Positions 23,880 to 35,405 of a stretch of DNA of 64,000 nucleotides are shown piece by piece. The notes beneath the pieces are model-generated. The model was given only the letters and a program-made list of their open reading frames with translations. It ran no database searches and was not told the DNA's origin. The stretch covers positions 1,798,001 through 1,862,000 of the forward strand of contig CM066311.1 of NCBI GenBank assembly GCA_033807695.1. The letters are read 5' to 3'. Origin of the DNA: Daedaleopsis sinensis. Its lineage: Eukaryota > Basidiomycota > Agaricomycetes > Polyporales > Polyporaceae. How positions within the stretch are numbered: position 1 is the first letter of the stretch; the number at the start of each line of letters is the position of its first letter. The position numbers and the translations under genes are program-made.

Positions 23880-26127
23880 AGACTGTCCCCTTGAAGTCTT
23901 GCTTGCCGCAGTGGCGCACGAGCGACCGCGCAGACAAGTGCGAGAAGAAATGTGTGTGTAGAGATTCCCAGTGATATCGCCGCAGACGCGGTCGCGGTCT
24001 GCGGTCTAAGTACGTTCGTCGATGATAAGAGTCTCTTATCCCGCCCGCCGCGGCGCGCACTCCACAGTATGTAACTGCGCTGTATCTCGGAGGTTTCGGA
24101 ATGAGTGCGATCGCAAGGGTAAGGGAGACCGGCGATGATCATGGGCCGCCGTCGCGGCGGTGATCATCTAAAGGCTCGGCGAGCTTCGTGATAGCTCCCT
24201 GAATCACCTATGAACGGAGCTAGCAGCACCGTGCGTTGTTCCCTCGTCGTGTATCTTCAGCTTAAAGCTTGAGGCCTGCCGGGCATGAGGTTCGGAGATG
24301 AAAGCCGAGGCATGAAACTGGAGTTCACCATGAGGATTACACGTCTAATAGAGCTTATGGCTCGGAAGACACATCGCCGCGCGTCCCGGTATGCCCGCGA
24401 CGTTGAAAGTTCGTACGAGACCCGAACAGTGGCCGTGCTTCGAGAAAGCACCGTTCTGAGTCTACGGCTGCCGACCCAGCGGACCACCGCGGTTGCATGC
24501 GTGTAGAGTTCTTCGTCCCTATCCACGAGCACACAGCGCGTTGATAAGTGTCACGCGACGCCTGCGTGTAGTAAACAATCGGTATCGTGCGTAATCAGCA
24601 CAGATTAGGTGGGTACGCCCCTGGTTTGACCAGCAAAATCACGCACCCAGTAGTAGATCACACCGTCGCACCGGCTGCAGCGACTGGCGAGCCACACCCC
24701 GGGCCCGGGGAGGCTTCGCGGAGCCAAGAGACGGAAGGAGGAGCCAAAAGGGCGACGTGCATGTGCGCAGGTGTGTGAGTGGGAAGGTTGTCGGATCGGG
24801 CGAGATCGCGATGCGCGATGGAACCGCCCTCGAGCGTCGCCGAGATGCCCGCGGCGCCCGGGGCCCAGTCCGGAAGTCCCGTTGTCCCGTTCTTGTCTTG
24901 GTGAGTTCTGCACATCGATCCTGCCACTAGTGCACGGTGCACGTCGCGCGCCCGCGTCAGTGGCGGATAGCTCGGAGCGTGGCGTGTATCGTACCTGCCA
25001 GTGGGTCACGGTGAACGCCAGGCTCGGTGACGAACAGGACCGAGTCGTATACGGGCCGGGCGGCGTTCTCTACATAACTATAATCGCTGTGAGTAGTACT
25101 AGAACATGTAGATGAACATGCAAGCTTACCATCAATGTGCACATAGCAACTCACAATTTCCAAGCCCATATAGACACACATCCAGCCGGTTTCAAGCCCT
25201 GTGAGTTCGCAGCAGGTTCCCAGCCTTGCGCTGGCCGCACTGCGCAGTGTACGGCTCCGGGTATGCGGATGGCGACGCCTGTCCTGTTGTCAGCAATGTC
25301 ATTGAAGTCACGTACATTCCTGCTCCCCGGCGTTCTTTCTAACAGCCAACTTGGACTGGGTGCGAGTCTCGCACTCCGACGAAGCCGGGGGCAGCGCCTC
25401 CGGGGAGACTAGGCTGGAAGGGCCGACAGAGATGAGGTAGCGGCCAAAATTATCTGCATGACGCACGGTGGGGTGCGCAGTGTGGCCTGCCTCGGATGAC
25501 AACTTATCTGAGACGGGGCGGTCACAAGTTGAGCCAGGGCAAGGGCGAGCATGCAGTGTGTCGCTCACTGCGCCGGGGCCCCCTGCCAGTGCCGGGGCCG
25601 GTGAAGCAAGGCTGAGTATTTGTGGCTTTAAATGTGTAGAAGAGCAATTAACGGACCGATAAAGCATTCGATGGAAGGAAGGAACATTCATAGCGTGTGT
25701 AGGGAAGGGCTGCGTCGGTGTGTTGGCGGATGAATGAGGAAACGGAGGGCACCAGAGAGAAACAGAACGGACACTGCCACTGCCCAAAGTGGCCCCGGAT
25801 TTGCGGAGACGCAGGCGAGGCGTCGGCGCCAAGATGGGAGGGACGGGGACTTCGGGCGGGCTCTGATTGGCTGTTAGGGCAGCTCGGGCTCCGATTGGCT
25901 GGAACGCGGGCGGGGACGCCGGGGACGAACAACGATTCGCACGAAAGTGATCTAAGCGCTGGCGAGGTGCAGGCGGCTCGTGCGCCTCTTCTGCCTTGCC
26001 CGGTCTTTATCATCTTTCCATGCCATCCGCCATCCTTTCCTCTCCTCCCGCCCCGCTGCCCGTTCTGCAGCACCCCCGCCCCGCCCCCGTCTCCTAGTGA
26101 CACGGCGGCGACGCCCTTCGAGCAGCT
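23880..26127. other. Large intergenic region (2.2 kb)
   Basis: Open frames here overlap on both strands and resemble nothing known. It contains an imperfect palindrome at 24134-24168. The last part (25700-26127), rich in C and T just before the P450 start, is the likely promoter and 5' UTR of that gene. Confidence 0.4.
24134..24168. repeat. GC-rich hairpin (imperfect palindrome)
   Basis: The arms GATGATCA and TGATCATC flank an inner CCGCCG-TCG-CGGCGG stem, with a 4-base bulge (TGGG) on the left side. This gives a 14-bp interrupted stem with a 3-base loop. No gene end is close, so a terminator or processed RNA is not implied. Confidence 0.6.
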
Positions 26128-29100
26128 ATGTGCTCCCTCACGGTCTTTGTCCTCCTCGGCCTCCCCGCCTCGGTCTCTGTCTACTTCCTCTGGGCATTCT
26201 TCATGCTCATCCTCCGCCAAATACGCTCCCCGCTCAGGCACCTTCCGGGGCCGTCTTCGCCCTCGTTCTTCATGGGCAACCTTCGCGAGATGCATGACCA
26301 GGAGAACACCGGTCTCGTCGCACGCTGGGCGTCCACGTACGGCTCCACTTTCGTCTACCGCGGCTTCATCGGCGGCTGCAGACTCATGACGACCGACCCT
26401 ATCGCAGTCAACCACATCATGAGCCGCGGCTACGACTATCCCAAACCTGACTTTGTACGCGACAGCCTCGCGAGCATGGCTGCCGGCTACGAAGGGCTCC
26501 TCACCGCCGAGGGCTCTATGCACCGCAAACAGGTATGTCTCCTACGCTCGCCTCTGCGTCTCGCGTGCTCACATGTCTGCAGCGGAAGATATTGGTGAGT
26601 GCTATTCAATGCTTGTCTGCACCCGTCTTCCTACGTTCCTCCGCTCTTCCAAGTTCCCGTACCCCATGGATTCGCGGACTTCTGGTGCCACCCAATGTCC
26701 GGAAGCCCCGGTCCGGTCCACAGACGCGCGCACGTGACCGTGCAGCTGTGCCGATCACACGGGCGCGTCGCGTCGATCAGGACGAGGTCGCGACCGCGTC
26801 CACCATCTGGCAACGAGCGACATCTCTGGCGGTGCTCCTGTGTTCGCTGCGGCGCCCGATGGCCTTGGCGGCTTGTTGGCGGACACACCGGCCAACTTTG
26901 AATGATGAGCGCAGTGAAACCACGATCCTCGCGACGTCGTTCGCAACGCTGTGGGAAGGCAGATGAATGTTCACGCCTGTTCCAACTCGTTGCTGTCGGC
27001 CGAGCTTCACACGTCCGTCTTGCTTGTGCCAAATGTTGAATGCTTCTGAACGGCATTACGGACCTTTACGGCTCTTCCTCGCGGAGAATGGACTGCAAAC
27101 GCATGTCATACAACGAATGGCATTGCTCGGACTGCCGTGGAAAGTTCCAGCTTCTAGCTCGTGTCCAGTGTACCACACGGAGCTCGCGCTTGCTATAGGA
27201 ATAGAACCTCGGAGTATAGCGAAGAGGTGTTTTCCATCCATACATAGGAAAGTGGATGTTATCGCCGCGTTTACGCGTATGAAAGTCTCCTGTCGACTCC
27301 TTACGGACAATCGTCCATTTCCTCTTGTCTCCTCGAGCCTAAGTGTTCTTGGACTGTATACCCCGCGAAAGTTGTTGATGCAACTAACATTGCAACCTGG
27401 TCCAGAACCCGGCCTTTTCCGCCCCTCAAATCCGGTCATTAACTCCAATATTCTGGGAGAAAGCCATTCGAGTGCGTCGGCCGTTTCTATCTCCGCCTTC
27501 CCTCCGTTTACGCCTATTCCCCATCGGAAGTTACGGGACATCTGGCTCGACATCACGGCCTCGCCCAAGTCGCACTTCACGCCCGCGGATCCCTTCGCGG
27601 TCCCAGAACCCCCGAGCAAGCCCGGCGACACCGACCCGGAGCCTGCGACCTCGTGCACGCTGAGCCCGTCCGCGATCTCGATGTCATTCCTGCCCAACCC
27701 GTTCTCGTCGTTCATGCCATTCAAAGTGCCCCGACGCTCCCGAGCATGATCAAGGCCCGCGGTACGCACGCTGCTGCGCCTGAGCTGGGGAACGCGCCGT
27801 GCAGGCTCGACATTCTGCCGTGGCTCGCGCGCACGATGCTCGACGTGATCGGAGAGGCGGGCTTTGTGTACGCGTTCAACTCACTCGAGGCCGCGGCGGA
27901 CCGGCGCGAGAGGGAGAGCGAGCTGGCTCGCGCGTTCGGCGTCATCTTCGGGACCGCACGGAAGTTCCGGGTGATGACCATCCTGCAGGTGTGGTTCCCG
28001 GTGTTGCGCGCGTTTGTGAGTGTTCCATTGACACCTCGAGGGTGTGAGGCGGGACTCGAGACTGACGGCTCTGTTTGGCAGCGGAGAGAGAACGCTGCGA
28101 TGCAGCAGGCGAACGCCACGATGCGCAGGATCGGGACGGAGCTCATCGAGCAGCGCCGAGCTGCACTCTTCGCTGAGCAGTCGGCGGCGGCGGTGTCCGA
28201 GAAAGCGAGCGCCATCGAAGGGGACAAGACCGCGATGGACCGCGATCTGCTCAGCGTCCTCAGTGAGTAGTCTGAATTCTTCTCCGACCCTGCCGCTGAT
28301 AGCACGCGCACCTCGTGCTTCACAGTCCGCTCAAATATCGCTGAGCTGTCCGACCAGCGGATGTCCATCAACGAGACTCTCTGCCAGATTTCGACGTTCC
28401 TCGCAGCAGGGCACGAGACGAGCTCGTCCTCCCTGACATGGACGCTCTACGCGCTCGCGCGCGCGCCCTCCATCCAGGCCAAGCTCCGCGCAGAGCTCCG
28501 GTCTCTCCCCAGCGCGCCGCCGCCCTTCCACCCGTCTCCCGCCCCCTCCGCTCACCCGCTCACCTCCCCCTCCTCCCCCTCCTCCTTCCCCAACTGTGAC
28601 GCAGACGCAGAAGCGTGGGCAGCGTTCGTTGAGCGCCTCGCGCACCTACCGTACCTCGACGCGGTCCTGCGCGAGTCGCTGCGGCTGTACGCGCCGATCA
28701 CGACGACGATGCGCGTCGCGACAGCGGACGACGTCGTGCCCGTCGCCGCGCCGTTCGTCGACCGCCGCGGGCGCACGTGCAGCGCGATCTGCCTCCGCCG
28801 CGGCGACATCATCAGCGTCCCGATCCAGGCGCTCAACAAGAGCGCGGGCGAGTGGGGTGCGGACGCGGAGGTCTTTCGGCCGGAGCGGTGGCTTGAGGAG
28901 CGGGAACGGGAGTGGGATGGGAAGAGCGAGAAGGGCGAGGGGAGGGGAGGGGAGGGGCAGCGGAGGAGAGGCGTGCAGGGGCTGTGGGGGAACATGCTGA
29001 CGTTCGGCGGGGGGAACCCTGTGAACGGGAACCGGTCGTGCATCGGGTACCGGTTCGCGCTGAGCGAGTGCGTCCCACCCGTGTTTTATTCCTCTCGCGC

Positions 29101-29436
29101 GTTCGCTGACGTGCTCGTGCTCGGCCTCGGGCGGCAGGATCAAAATATTTTTGTACGTGCTCGTGCGGGACCTCGAGTTCTTGATCGACCCGTCGGTCGA
29201 GATCGAGAAGAAAGTCAAGTGCGTCGCGTCGTCCCCTCTCCGCTGTGTGCAGCGTGTGTGTGTGTGCGTGTTGCGCAAGGCTGACGACACCCTTCCCCCT
29301 CCCTCCTTTCGGGGTTTGCAGCGTCGTGACGCGCCCGTGCGTGAAGTCCGAGCCGCACAGAGGGAACCAGATGCCGCTGTACATCCGCCGCGTGCCGCCG
29401 CTCCACCCCCAGTCCCCTGACGACGCCTTCTCATGA
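26128..29436 (+). CDS. Cytochrome P450 monooxygenase (first of two)
   Basis: This is a membrane-anchored haem enzyme of the ER that oxidises an unknown substrate. The N-terminus has a hydrophobic anchor (VFVLLGLPASVSVYFLWAFF) and the Pro-rich hinge LRHLPGPSSPSFFMGNL. Next come HRKQ, a 12-nt exon RKIL (26583-26594), NPAFSAPQIRSLTPIFWEKAI (27406), DVIGEAGFVYAFNSL and the I-helix FLAAGHETSSSSLTW. The K-helix ExxR is ESLR in DAVLRESLRLYAPITTTMR. The haem loop is MLTFGGGNPVNGNRSCIGYR with the ligand Cys at about 29040. The end is ...QMPLYIRRVPPLHPQSPDDAFS. All key motifs are intact. About eight introns are needed; the one at 26595-27405 is 811 bp, far longer than its neighbours. The intron near 27666-27724 has a weak donor (GTCCGC) and is tentative. 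A Ser/Pro-rich insert precedes the K-helix. Confidence 0.92.
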
Positions 29437-30676
29437 TGATCACGACCCCGCACACGACCGTTCGCCCTGCTCTTCGCTCTCCGTCCTCCGCTCCTCGCTA
29501 TCTACTATCAGCCTCCCCTGCCTGTCGAAGTGCAGGCCGCGGGTGCTGTGTTCGCTGTCGCTTTGATCTATTCAGTAAGTTAGGACGTGGACGCTCCCGG
29601 ACTTCTCCATCTTGTATACGTATACCATAATTCGAGCATGGTTCTGTGGTTTGTGTGGCTTACAAGCGTGTAAGCCTTACGTTGGCATTAACTCCTTCGA
29701 GGCGGTACAGGTATGCATTTGCCTCTTCTTGCAGCAGTTGTTACCTTGCTACCTGGCTTGGACTTCGGTCTTTGTTGAAGTTGGCGTCTTGATCTGACAG
29801 CCGTGTGGGCACCGACGGTCGTGTGGCTCGCAGATTGCATGGATGGATCATGCTTCGTGCATCGGCGTGAGTCGGCTAACCCGTCCGCCAACCCCGAGCA
29901 TGTCACTGGCCATACACTCACCTCTTCCGACCTCCCCAGCGTACACAAGGGAAGCGATTTGCAGCCAACGATCCGCATCACCACTGAAGAGGACATAGGC
30001 AACTCTCTGCCAGACGACGTCGACGTATTCCAACTTTTCGGATGTAGATATATCCGAATTGCACGGATCCATGGATGTACGTCGGTGATGTTACAGGGTA
30101 TCGTCGTGCTGACATCAGCTCCGCAGCCTGACCCCGGCGAAAGCGAAAGGCCCTCAATTGGACTCGGCGAAGACATGGACACATCGCTTGGAACAGTCAG
30201 CACAGAACGGCACAGCATCATACCTAGGACCCGAGTCCGAATCATCCTTAATCGTCCGGATTTGCGCGACCCTTCCCAACAAGGTGGAATTGAGGAAGCC
30301 GGTATCCGAAGTCGCGAGCACTTACGCCCTGCCATCGAAGATATCGTGTAGGGCATTCGAACATGCTCGGTGGACGAAAATGTTGGTTGTCATGTCGCAA
30401 GTTATGAAACAATTATGTTTATGTTGAGAAAGTTGTATAACAGCGATTTCAGAGTGCCAGCGGACTTTTCGACAATCGCATCGTATCACTACATCTATAT
30501 GTTACAATAGAGAGATTGAGGGGCGATTACAGTACTGACCAACCCGACAGCCCCTTGAATTGTTACAGACTGTTAAGATATCGATACTGTCTTGATCAGA
30601 ATGAGTATAAGAGATAAGACATTTAGGAAAGTGGTAGCTGACCTGATAAAAGGGCGGCCGACAAACGAGGGGCGAA
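29437..30676. other. Intergenic region with unassigned open frames
   Basis: Two overlapping frames, 29803-30351 (+, 182 residues) and 29688-30356 (-, 222 residues), are open but resemble nothing I recognise and have no clear promoter or splice structure. They cannot both be real, and I do not call either as a gene. The region after about 30400 is A/T-rich and looks like the 3' flank of the F-box gene ending at 30677. Confidence 0.35.
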
Positions 30677-31997
30677 TCAAGGCCAAGTGATCTCTAGCAG
30701 ACCGCGAGCGTGAAGATTTGGCAAGATATGGCATACGACGTCCAAGCACTGAGCCCAGAAGTGGCCCCAAGGTCGGCCGTCCAAGCACTTCGTGGCGTTT
30801 TCGATATCGGGATCGAGGCGAAGGTGGAATTGTTGGAGGTCAGGGAACCGCGCGAGGACGAGGATCTCGTCAAATGCCTGCAGCCGGAGTACGGACCGGT
30901 TCGATAGGTCCGTCGGAGACACGAAGCCTTCGACATATATGGAGACCACGCGAAGAGTACTGGGTGCCCGCTGTATGATGTTGCGAGCGGGCATACTCAG
31001 CGCCCGCCGCTTCGAACCCATGTAGAGTGGGATGCGAATTGTCTCGAGCATGACACATGGGGAGATGTCGAGATACTTCCAATTGCCTAAGAAGATATGC
31101 TCAGAAAAGCGCACACAGAGAATGAATATCGTTCTCACCACGCAGGGGATCAATCCAGTTCCTTCGATTGCGAGCAGACTGTGGTGCGGCGATGTCCAGA
31201 TAGAGTGACTTGATTTGGCTGCCCGCGCGCGAAAGCAAGCGTCCGATCGCTCGAACTGCGGGCGGAGAGTCAATACATGCCGTGAACTTCTCGACGGTGT
31301 CCATTTGTAAGGTTTCGCTGAGCGCCTCGAGCACTCGGAGGGTGTGCGTGGAGTTATGAGTTGATCGAGTGACAGAGACGCATTCGGCCGTGAGAGGACG
31401 GTGAATGCAACACAGATCGAAGGGCGGCTCTGTGTCATACATGTCGTGCGCACAAAAGTCCGATACCTCCAGTTCTCGGACAGAGAACATCGACAACACG
31501 CGAAACATCCCGGAGAGAGAGGAGCGACTGTGCGCCGGCACCCATCCCCAGAGACGGAGCCGGTGGACCTTGGTTGGACCCCGGTTAATAGTTGTGGCTT
31601 CTGCATCCAGAGGTGGCGCATAGCAGAAAGTGGACAATTCGAGGTTCGTGACGTTGGGCAGGAGTTCGATAATGTTCACAACCACTTGCTCGTCGATGAC
31701 AGTGGCGGCCCGTAACGATCTTTCTGTGTCGCTAAGAGCGCCTCGGAGGGTAAGAGCAGTGATCTTCTCTGCTGTTCGGGAGTTGTTACGCAGAAATTCA
31801 ATGAGGTGTTCGAAAGATCTCGCGGCGTTGACGGTCAGTCGGTGCTGATGAAAGAGGTATTCGACCGCCACTTCGCGTAATCGACGGCACGTCAGTGAGC
31901 ACGAACGCAAGTAGAAGTGGTTTGAGTTCCCCAGCAAGTGAGAGAGAATAAGATGCAACAGTTCGGAAGGAAGGTCTAAGATAGTGCGATACGGCAT
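30677..31997 (-). CDS. F-box protein
   Basis: This is a probable SCF ubiquitin ligase adaptor. Two exons are proposed: 31139-31997 and 30677-31086, joined by a 52-bp intron (donor GTGAGA, acceptor TTCTTAG), giving 422 residues. The F-box is at the extreme N-terminus (ILDLPSELLHLILSHLLG, then SCSLTCRRLREVAVEYLF). A Leu-rich region follows (RALSMPARNIIQRAPSTLR, ISPCVMLETIRIPLYMGS). It is a diverged paralogue of the genes at 35406 and 62250: the F-box, an intron in the same place and the C-terminal RGLLEITW motif are shared. An upstream ATG at 32180 would add 61 residues that the paralogues lack, so 31997 is preferred. Confidence 0.85.
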
Positions 31998-34200
31998 GTT
32001 AAAGTCGGACGTCGAACAGTGAGGGGTATGCGGAAAGGGTAAGGAGGTTAGAGCTGGTGCCAGTTTGAGCCACAAGCTTACTATCGGAGTTTCAAAGCCT
32101 GATACTCCGCTCGCACAATAGCGTGACCTCCCCTCTCTTCCTTCCTTTGACCTGGACCTTAATTCAATTGTGAGTGACACTGCGCAGGGTATAGACCAGT
32201 CAGTTGATTGAACGTGTCAAGCTCTAGCTTTCTGACTCCGATTTCAGTATATCATGTCGACGGGCACATTCAAGCTGCGGCGATTGATATTGATTAATAT
32301 ACTAGTGCTTAACAATTTTCGTCGCAACTGTTATCTCGAGCTCGTCAAAGGATATTGCTGCGTCCCCGGGCCCGCATTCTTCAAGGTCACCGCTGGCTAC
32401 TCTTGGACTCTCCCGGAGGTGCTGGCAGCTCAATGGGCGCGGCTCTCCTTCGATACTCTGTGTCGATGAGAAGGAGCATACCAGCGCAGACCCCGAATTC
32501 AACGGGTATCACCCGTAATATCATGACTGTGCGTGACTCGTGCATCTGTAGATCCCTAGTAAAACGCACAACTATGTCAACTGACACGTTTCGAACAGTA
32601 ACAATTTGCTGCGGCGCCCCATGATTCAACTACACGTCTCGACTCCAAAGAGTGCCAGCTTATACGTATACCAATCGCATGACACACAGAGAGCAAAGTT
32701 CATCACCCCACTCACGCACTGCTCTCCTCCGCAGGCAGCTCATCCGCAGCTCACTCTGGCGACTCGCGTCCCAGCGGGGGTCCGTTGTTCGTCTGACTGC
32801 TGAGTGCCACTGCACAAGCGTCGTTTGTCCGACACCTCACCGCCAGCCCCATGCATCTTTCCCATAGCCCGACGGAACGTTGATGCGCCATTGGTACAGG
32901 CTCCCACCCCTGAGGCCTGAGCTCTCGGCATGTACTGCGTAGCATGCTCCGGAGGTATCACTTGTCGACGTCCCTGGTTTTGCACCGGACTCTCATCGCG
33001 GCGAAACCAACGCAAATCGAGCCACACTGCGAGTTTGAGACGTCTCTCCGTATGTTTGTCAGGCATGGCGAATGGTGAGCACTGGTTCACGCTTACTTAC
33101 CCTCCGCCCTGAGGCGCGCCGTTAATCAAAGAAATGCCAACGCGATATCGCGCGTCCATGTCAGAGTTCCCTAGCCAAACATTCAAGAATTCCAACTTCC
33201 AGTTCAAGGTTGCAGGAAACTCGGTGCTTCCTTCGTTCATGTTCATCAGGCTCTCCTTTGGGCACAAACATCCGGTTCTGCTTCCGCTACAGTGAGCGGC
33301 CCAGCTCGCTCGACTTCATCAATAGCGGGCTCGGAATCTAGGTGCAAATCCCTCCCATAATAAACCGAGGGCTCGATGCGTGCAATCCTCCGTACGGCGA
33401 TCCACACCGGCTCAGTTGACGTCCTCGGGCCCGACACCAGCATCGTGGAGTCGCCGGTATGGAGAGCAGCTTCTTCAGTACTTGGATCTATGCGGCAGAC
33501 GAAGGCGATGGCTCTGCAACGTCGACAATCTGGGGGGCACATCAGCCGCGACGCCCTTCCCGAAGCTGTACACGCTCCGCCTGCACCTGTTCGACCGGAC
33601 AACAGCGAGTGTCTTATGGCTACTACTTGGGTCGCGTTCTCATAGAGTGCACCCTTCTCGGGGGTTGGAGCGGCGCGTTTCAAGACACGGAGGGTGTATT
33701 AGATCGAACACCTCGCGGCGTGCTTGCGAGCGCACGTCCGTGGTCCTGTAGAGGTACGGGAGGGGAACCCGACCACCGTCCATGGAGGTGCCGGAGACGG
33801 TCTGTCGGAATTTTTTGCCCGCGATTCACATCTTTGAGCCGGTGAGCCCGTCACTCGCAGAGATATGTACCGCGATCCGGATTGTACCATACTGCATGAC
33901 CGATAGCCATCACCGACGTTCCCGTTGAAAGACCTACAGCGCACCGTTGAAAGCTTCAATGCTGCTCTCAACCCGTGTCGTCGCTCACAGCGCAAAGACA
34001 ATCCAGGTCATACATATCCATATCTCAATCTCGACACCTCTCACACAAACGACAATTCAAGGACACCGCACCTGGCCATTTCTCCCCAAACTCTGCCTAT
34101 ACTCCTCCGATCTTGGGATAGGGATTCCTCTGTCACCCTATGGTTTGACGACCGTTAGCTTTCTGACAAGCGGAGAAGAGCATCCCAACCCTCACCTGGC
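31998..34200. other. Intergenic region with old repeat relic
   Basis: No gene is recognised. 32620-33115 is the left member of an old inverted repeat pair (see 57675-58140). The part from 33370 to 33850 has open frames but no recognisable protein; it may be the remains of a decayed gene. About 34100-34200 is the 3' flank of the small gene at 34201. Confidence 0.4.
32620..33115 (+). repeat. Old inverted repeat, left member
   Basis: This matches the reverse complement of 57675-58140 with many small differences. Shared landmarks are TCTCGACTCCAA, ACCAATCGCATGACA, CCCATAGCCCGACG (one base longer in the other member), CCCTGAGGCC and GGTGAGCACTG. Divergence is much greater than between the 3.2-kb arms, so this is an older event or an old transposon family. 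Confidence 0.65.
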
Positions 34201-34617
34201 TCACACGAGCGTCGTCATGATGTAGTTCCCGTCCTGGCCTTGGAGGGTGAACGTGACAGACTGGTTGTGGTTCCAGCCGATGTCGTACTGCGTGCCCTTC
34301 GGGACGACCGTGTTCGGGTAGATCGTGACCGGGAACTCGAGCAGCTCGACGCCGAGGCGGCGGAAGCGGACGTAGAACTTGAACTGCTTCTCGCCGTCCT
34401 TAGTGCCGGGCCCGAAGAACTCGAACGTGGCCTCGCCCGCGTCGTCGCCCGTGTGCTTCCCCGCGCCCTCGTCGAACTCGACGTAGATGCGGGCGGCGCC
34501 GTACGCGGGGACGACGTCAGGGAAGCTCCACGCGTTCATCTGGTACGAGTGCTGGTATGTCTTACGCCAGTCGTACGGCGTGTTGTTGACGAGGTCGAAG
34601 AATCCGCCTTGGCCCAT
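34201..34617 (-). CDS. Small conserved hypothetical protein (MGQGG family)
   Basis: A single-exon, 138-residue protein starting MGQGGFFDLVNNTPYDW. It has no signal peptide and no membrane segment, is rich in aromatics and acidic residues, and alternates polar and non-polar residues as a beta-sandwich would (YEW/YVEFDEGAG, FKFYVRFRRLGVELLEFPV). I recall similar small proteins with the same N-terminus in agaricomycete genomes, annotated as hypothetical. A resemblance to aegerolysin-type beta-sandwich proteins is only a guess from size and pattern. The codon use is strongly GC-rich at third positions, as in real highly expressed genes here. The stop TGA is at 34201-34203. Upstream (34620-34800) is a C/T-rich stretch likely to be the promoter and 5' UTR. 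Confidence 0.75.
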   Translation of the reverse strand: MGQGGFFDLVNNTPYDWRKTYQHSYQMNAWSFPDVVPAYGAARIYVEFDEGAGKHTGDDAGEATFEFFGPGTKDGEKQFKFYVRFRRLGVELLEFPVTIYPNTVVPKGTQYDIGWNHNQSVTFTLQGQDGNYIMTTLV

Positions 34618-35405
34618 GATGCTTCTGCGTCGAGCGGGAGAACGGTAGTGGTGAGTGGTGCGGAACTTAGGTCGGAGGAGATGTCGGTGCTCACTAGTTG
34701 TTTGTCTTTCGAGAGTGCTTGTGAGTTAGGTTGCTTGATGAGGTTGAGTATGGTGCTCTGCGCGAGTGCGCTTTTATACCTAGACAGTCCTGCGAGCTGG
34801 TGCCTGTTGCTGGCTGAAGCGGTCGGACCTGGCCGCATTTCGTGGGAGCTGTCCGGGTGGTACGCGTCCTCGACAGCAGCGCGACGTTGACCGGTGTTTG
34901 ATGTCTGGCAGCAAGGCGCGCGCGCTGCGCGATTACTCCTTAACCCTAGTTGTTAAGTATCTGTGTATGATATAAAACCGACTTCGACCGGTGGGCGATA
35001 GACCGGCACCCCGTCGTACGCGCTCGTACCACAGATTTTGCACCAGATTTGCACCCGAGCTGTTTGAAGGAACCTCACCTGCTTGAATACGCGCACGCCT
35101 CTCAGTTTATCGCCGTTCACCGTAGCCTTCGTGGTGCACCCGGAGGTCATGTGTGACGAGCATGCAGGTGTAGTCGGGAGACAATGCATTATGCGACTTG
35201 CAAAATTAGGAACCGGCCGGTATGGAACGTGTATGCATGTAAAAGTAGGATTGCAAAAATGCTGATTTATCGACCTGCTAGTGCGTGCAGATCATGCTTG
35301 CACAAGAGCCAGAGACTAGCAATCATGAGTATGAGCGAAACCAGTATATGAGATAGTACGTACAAGAGACGGCTACCCGGACAAATCGACACATCCATGA
35401 CAATC

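Noticed and set aside
29688..30356. Overlapping open frames on both strands (182 and 222 residues)
   Set aside because: No recognisable homology, no splice structure or promoter. At most one could be real, and neither is supported.
31998..32180. Upstream ATG (32180) for the 30677 F-box gene
   Set aside because: It adds 61 residues not found in the paralogues, which begin right at the F-box, so 31997 is the better start.
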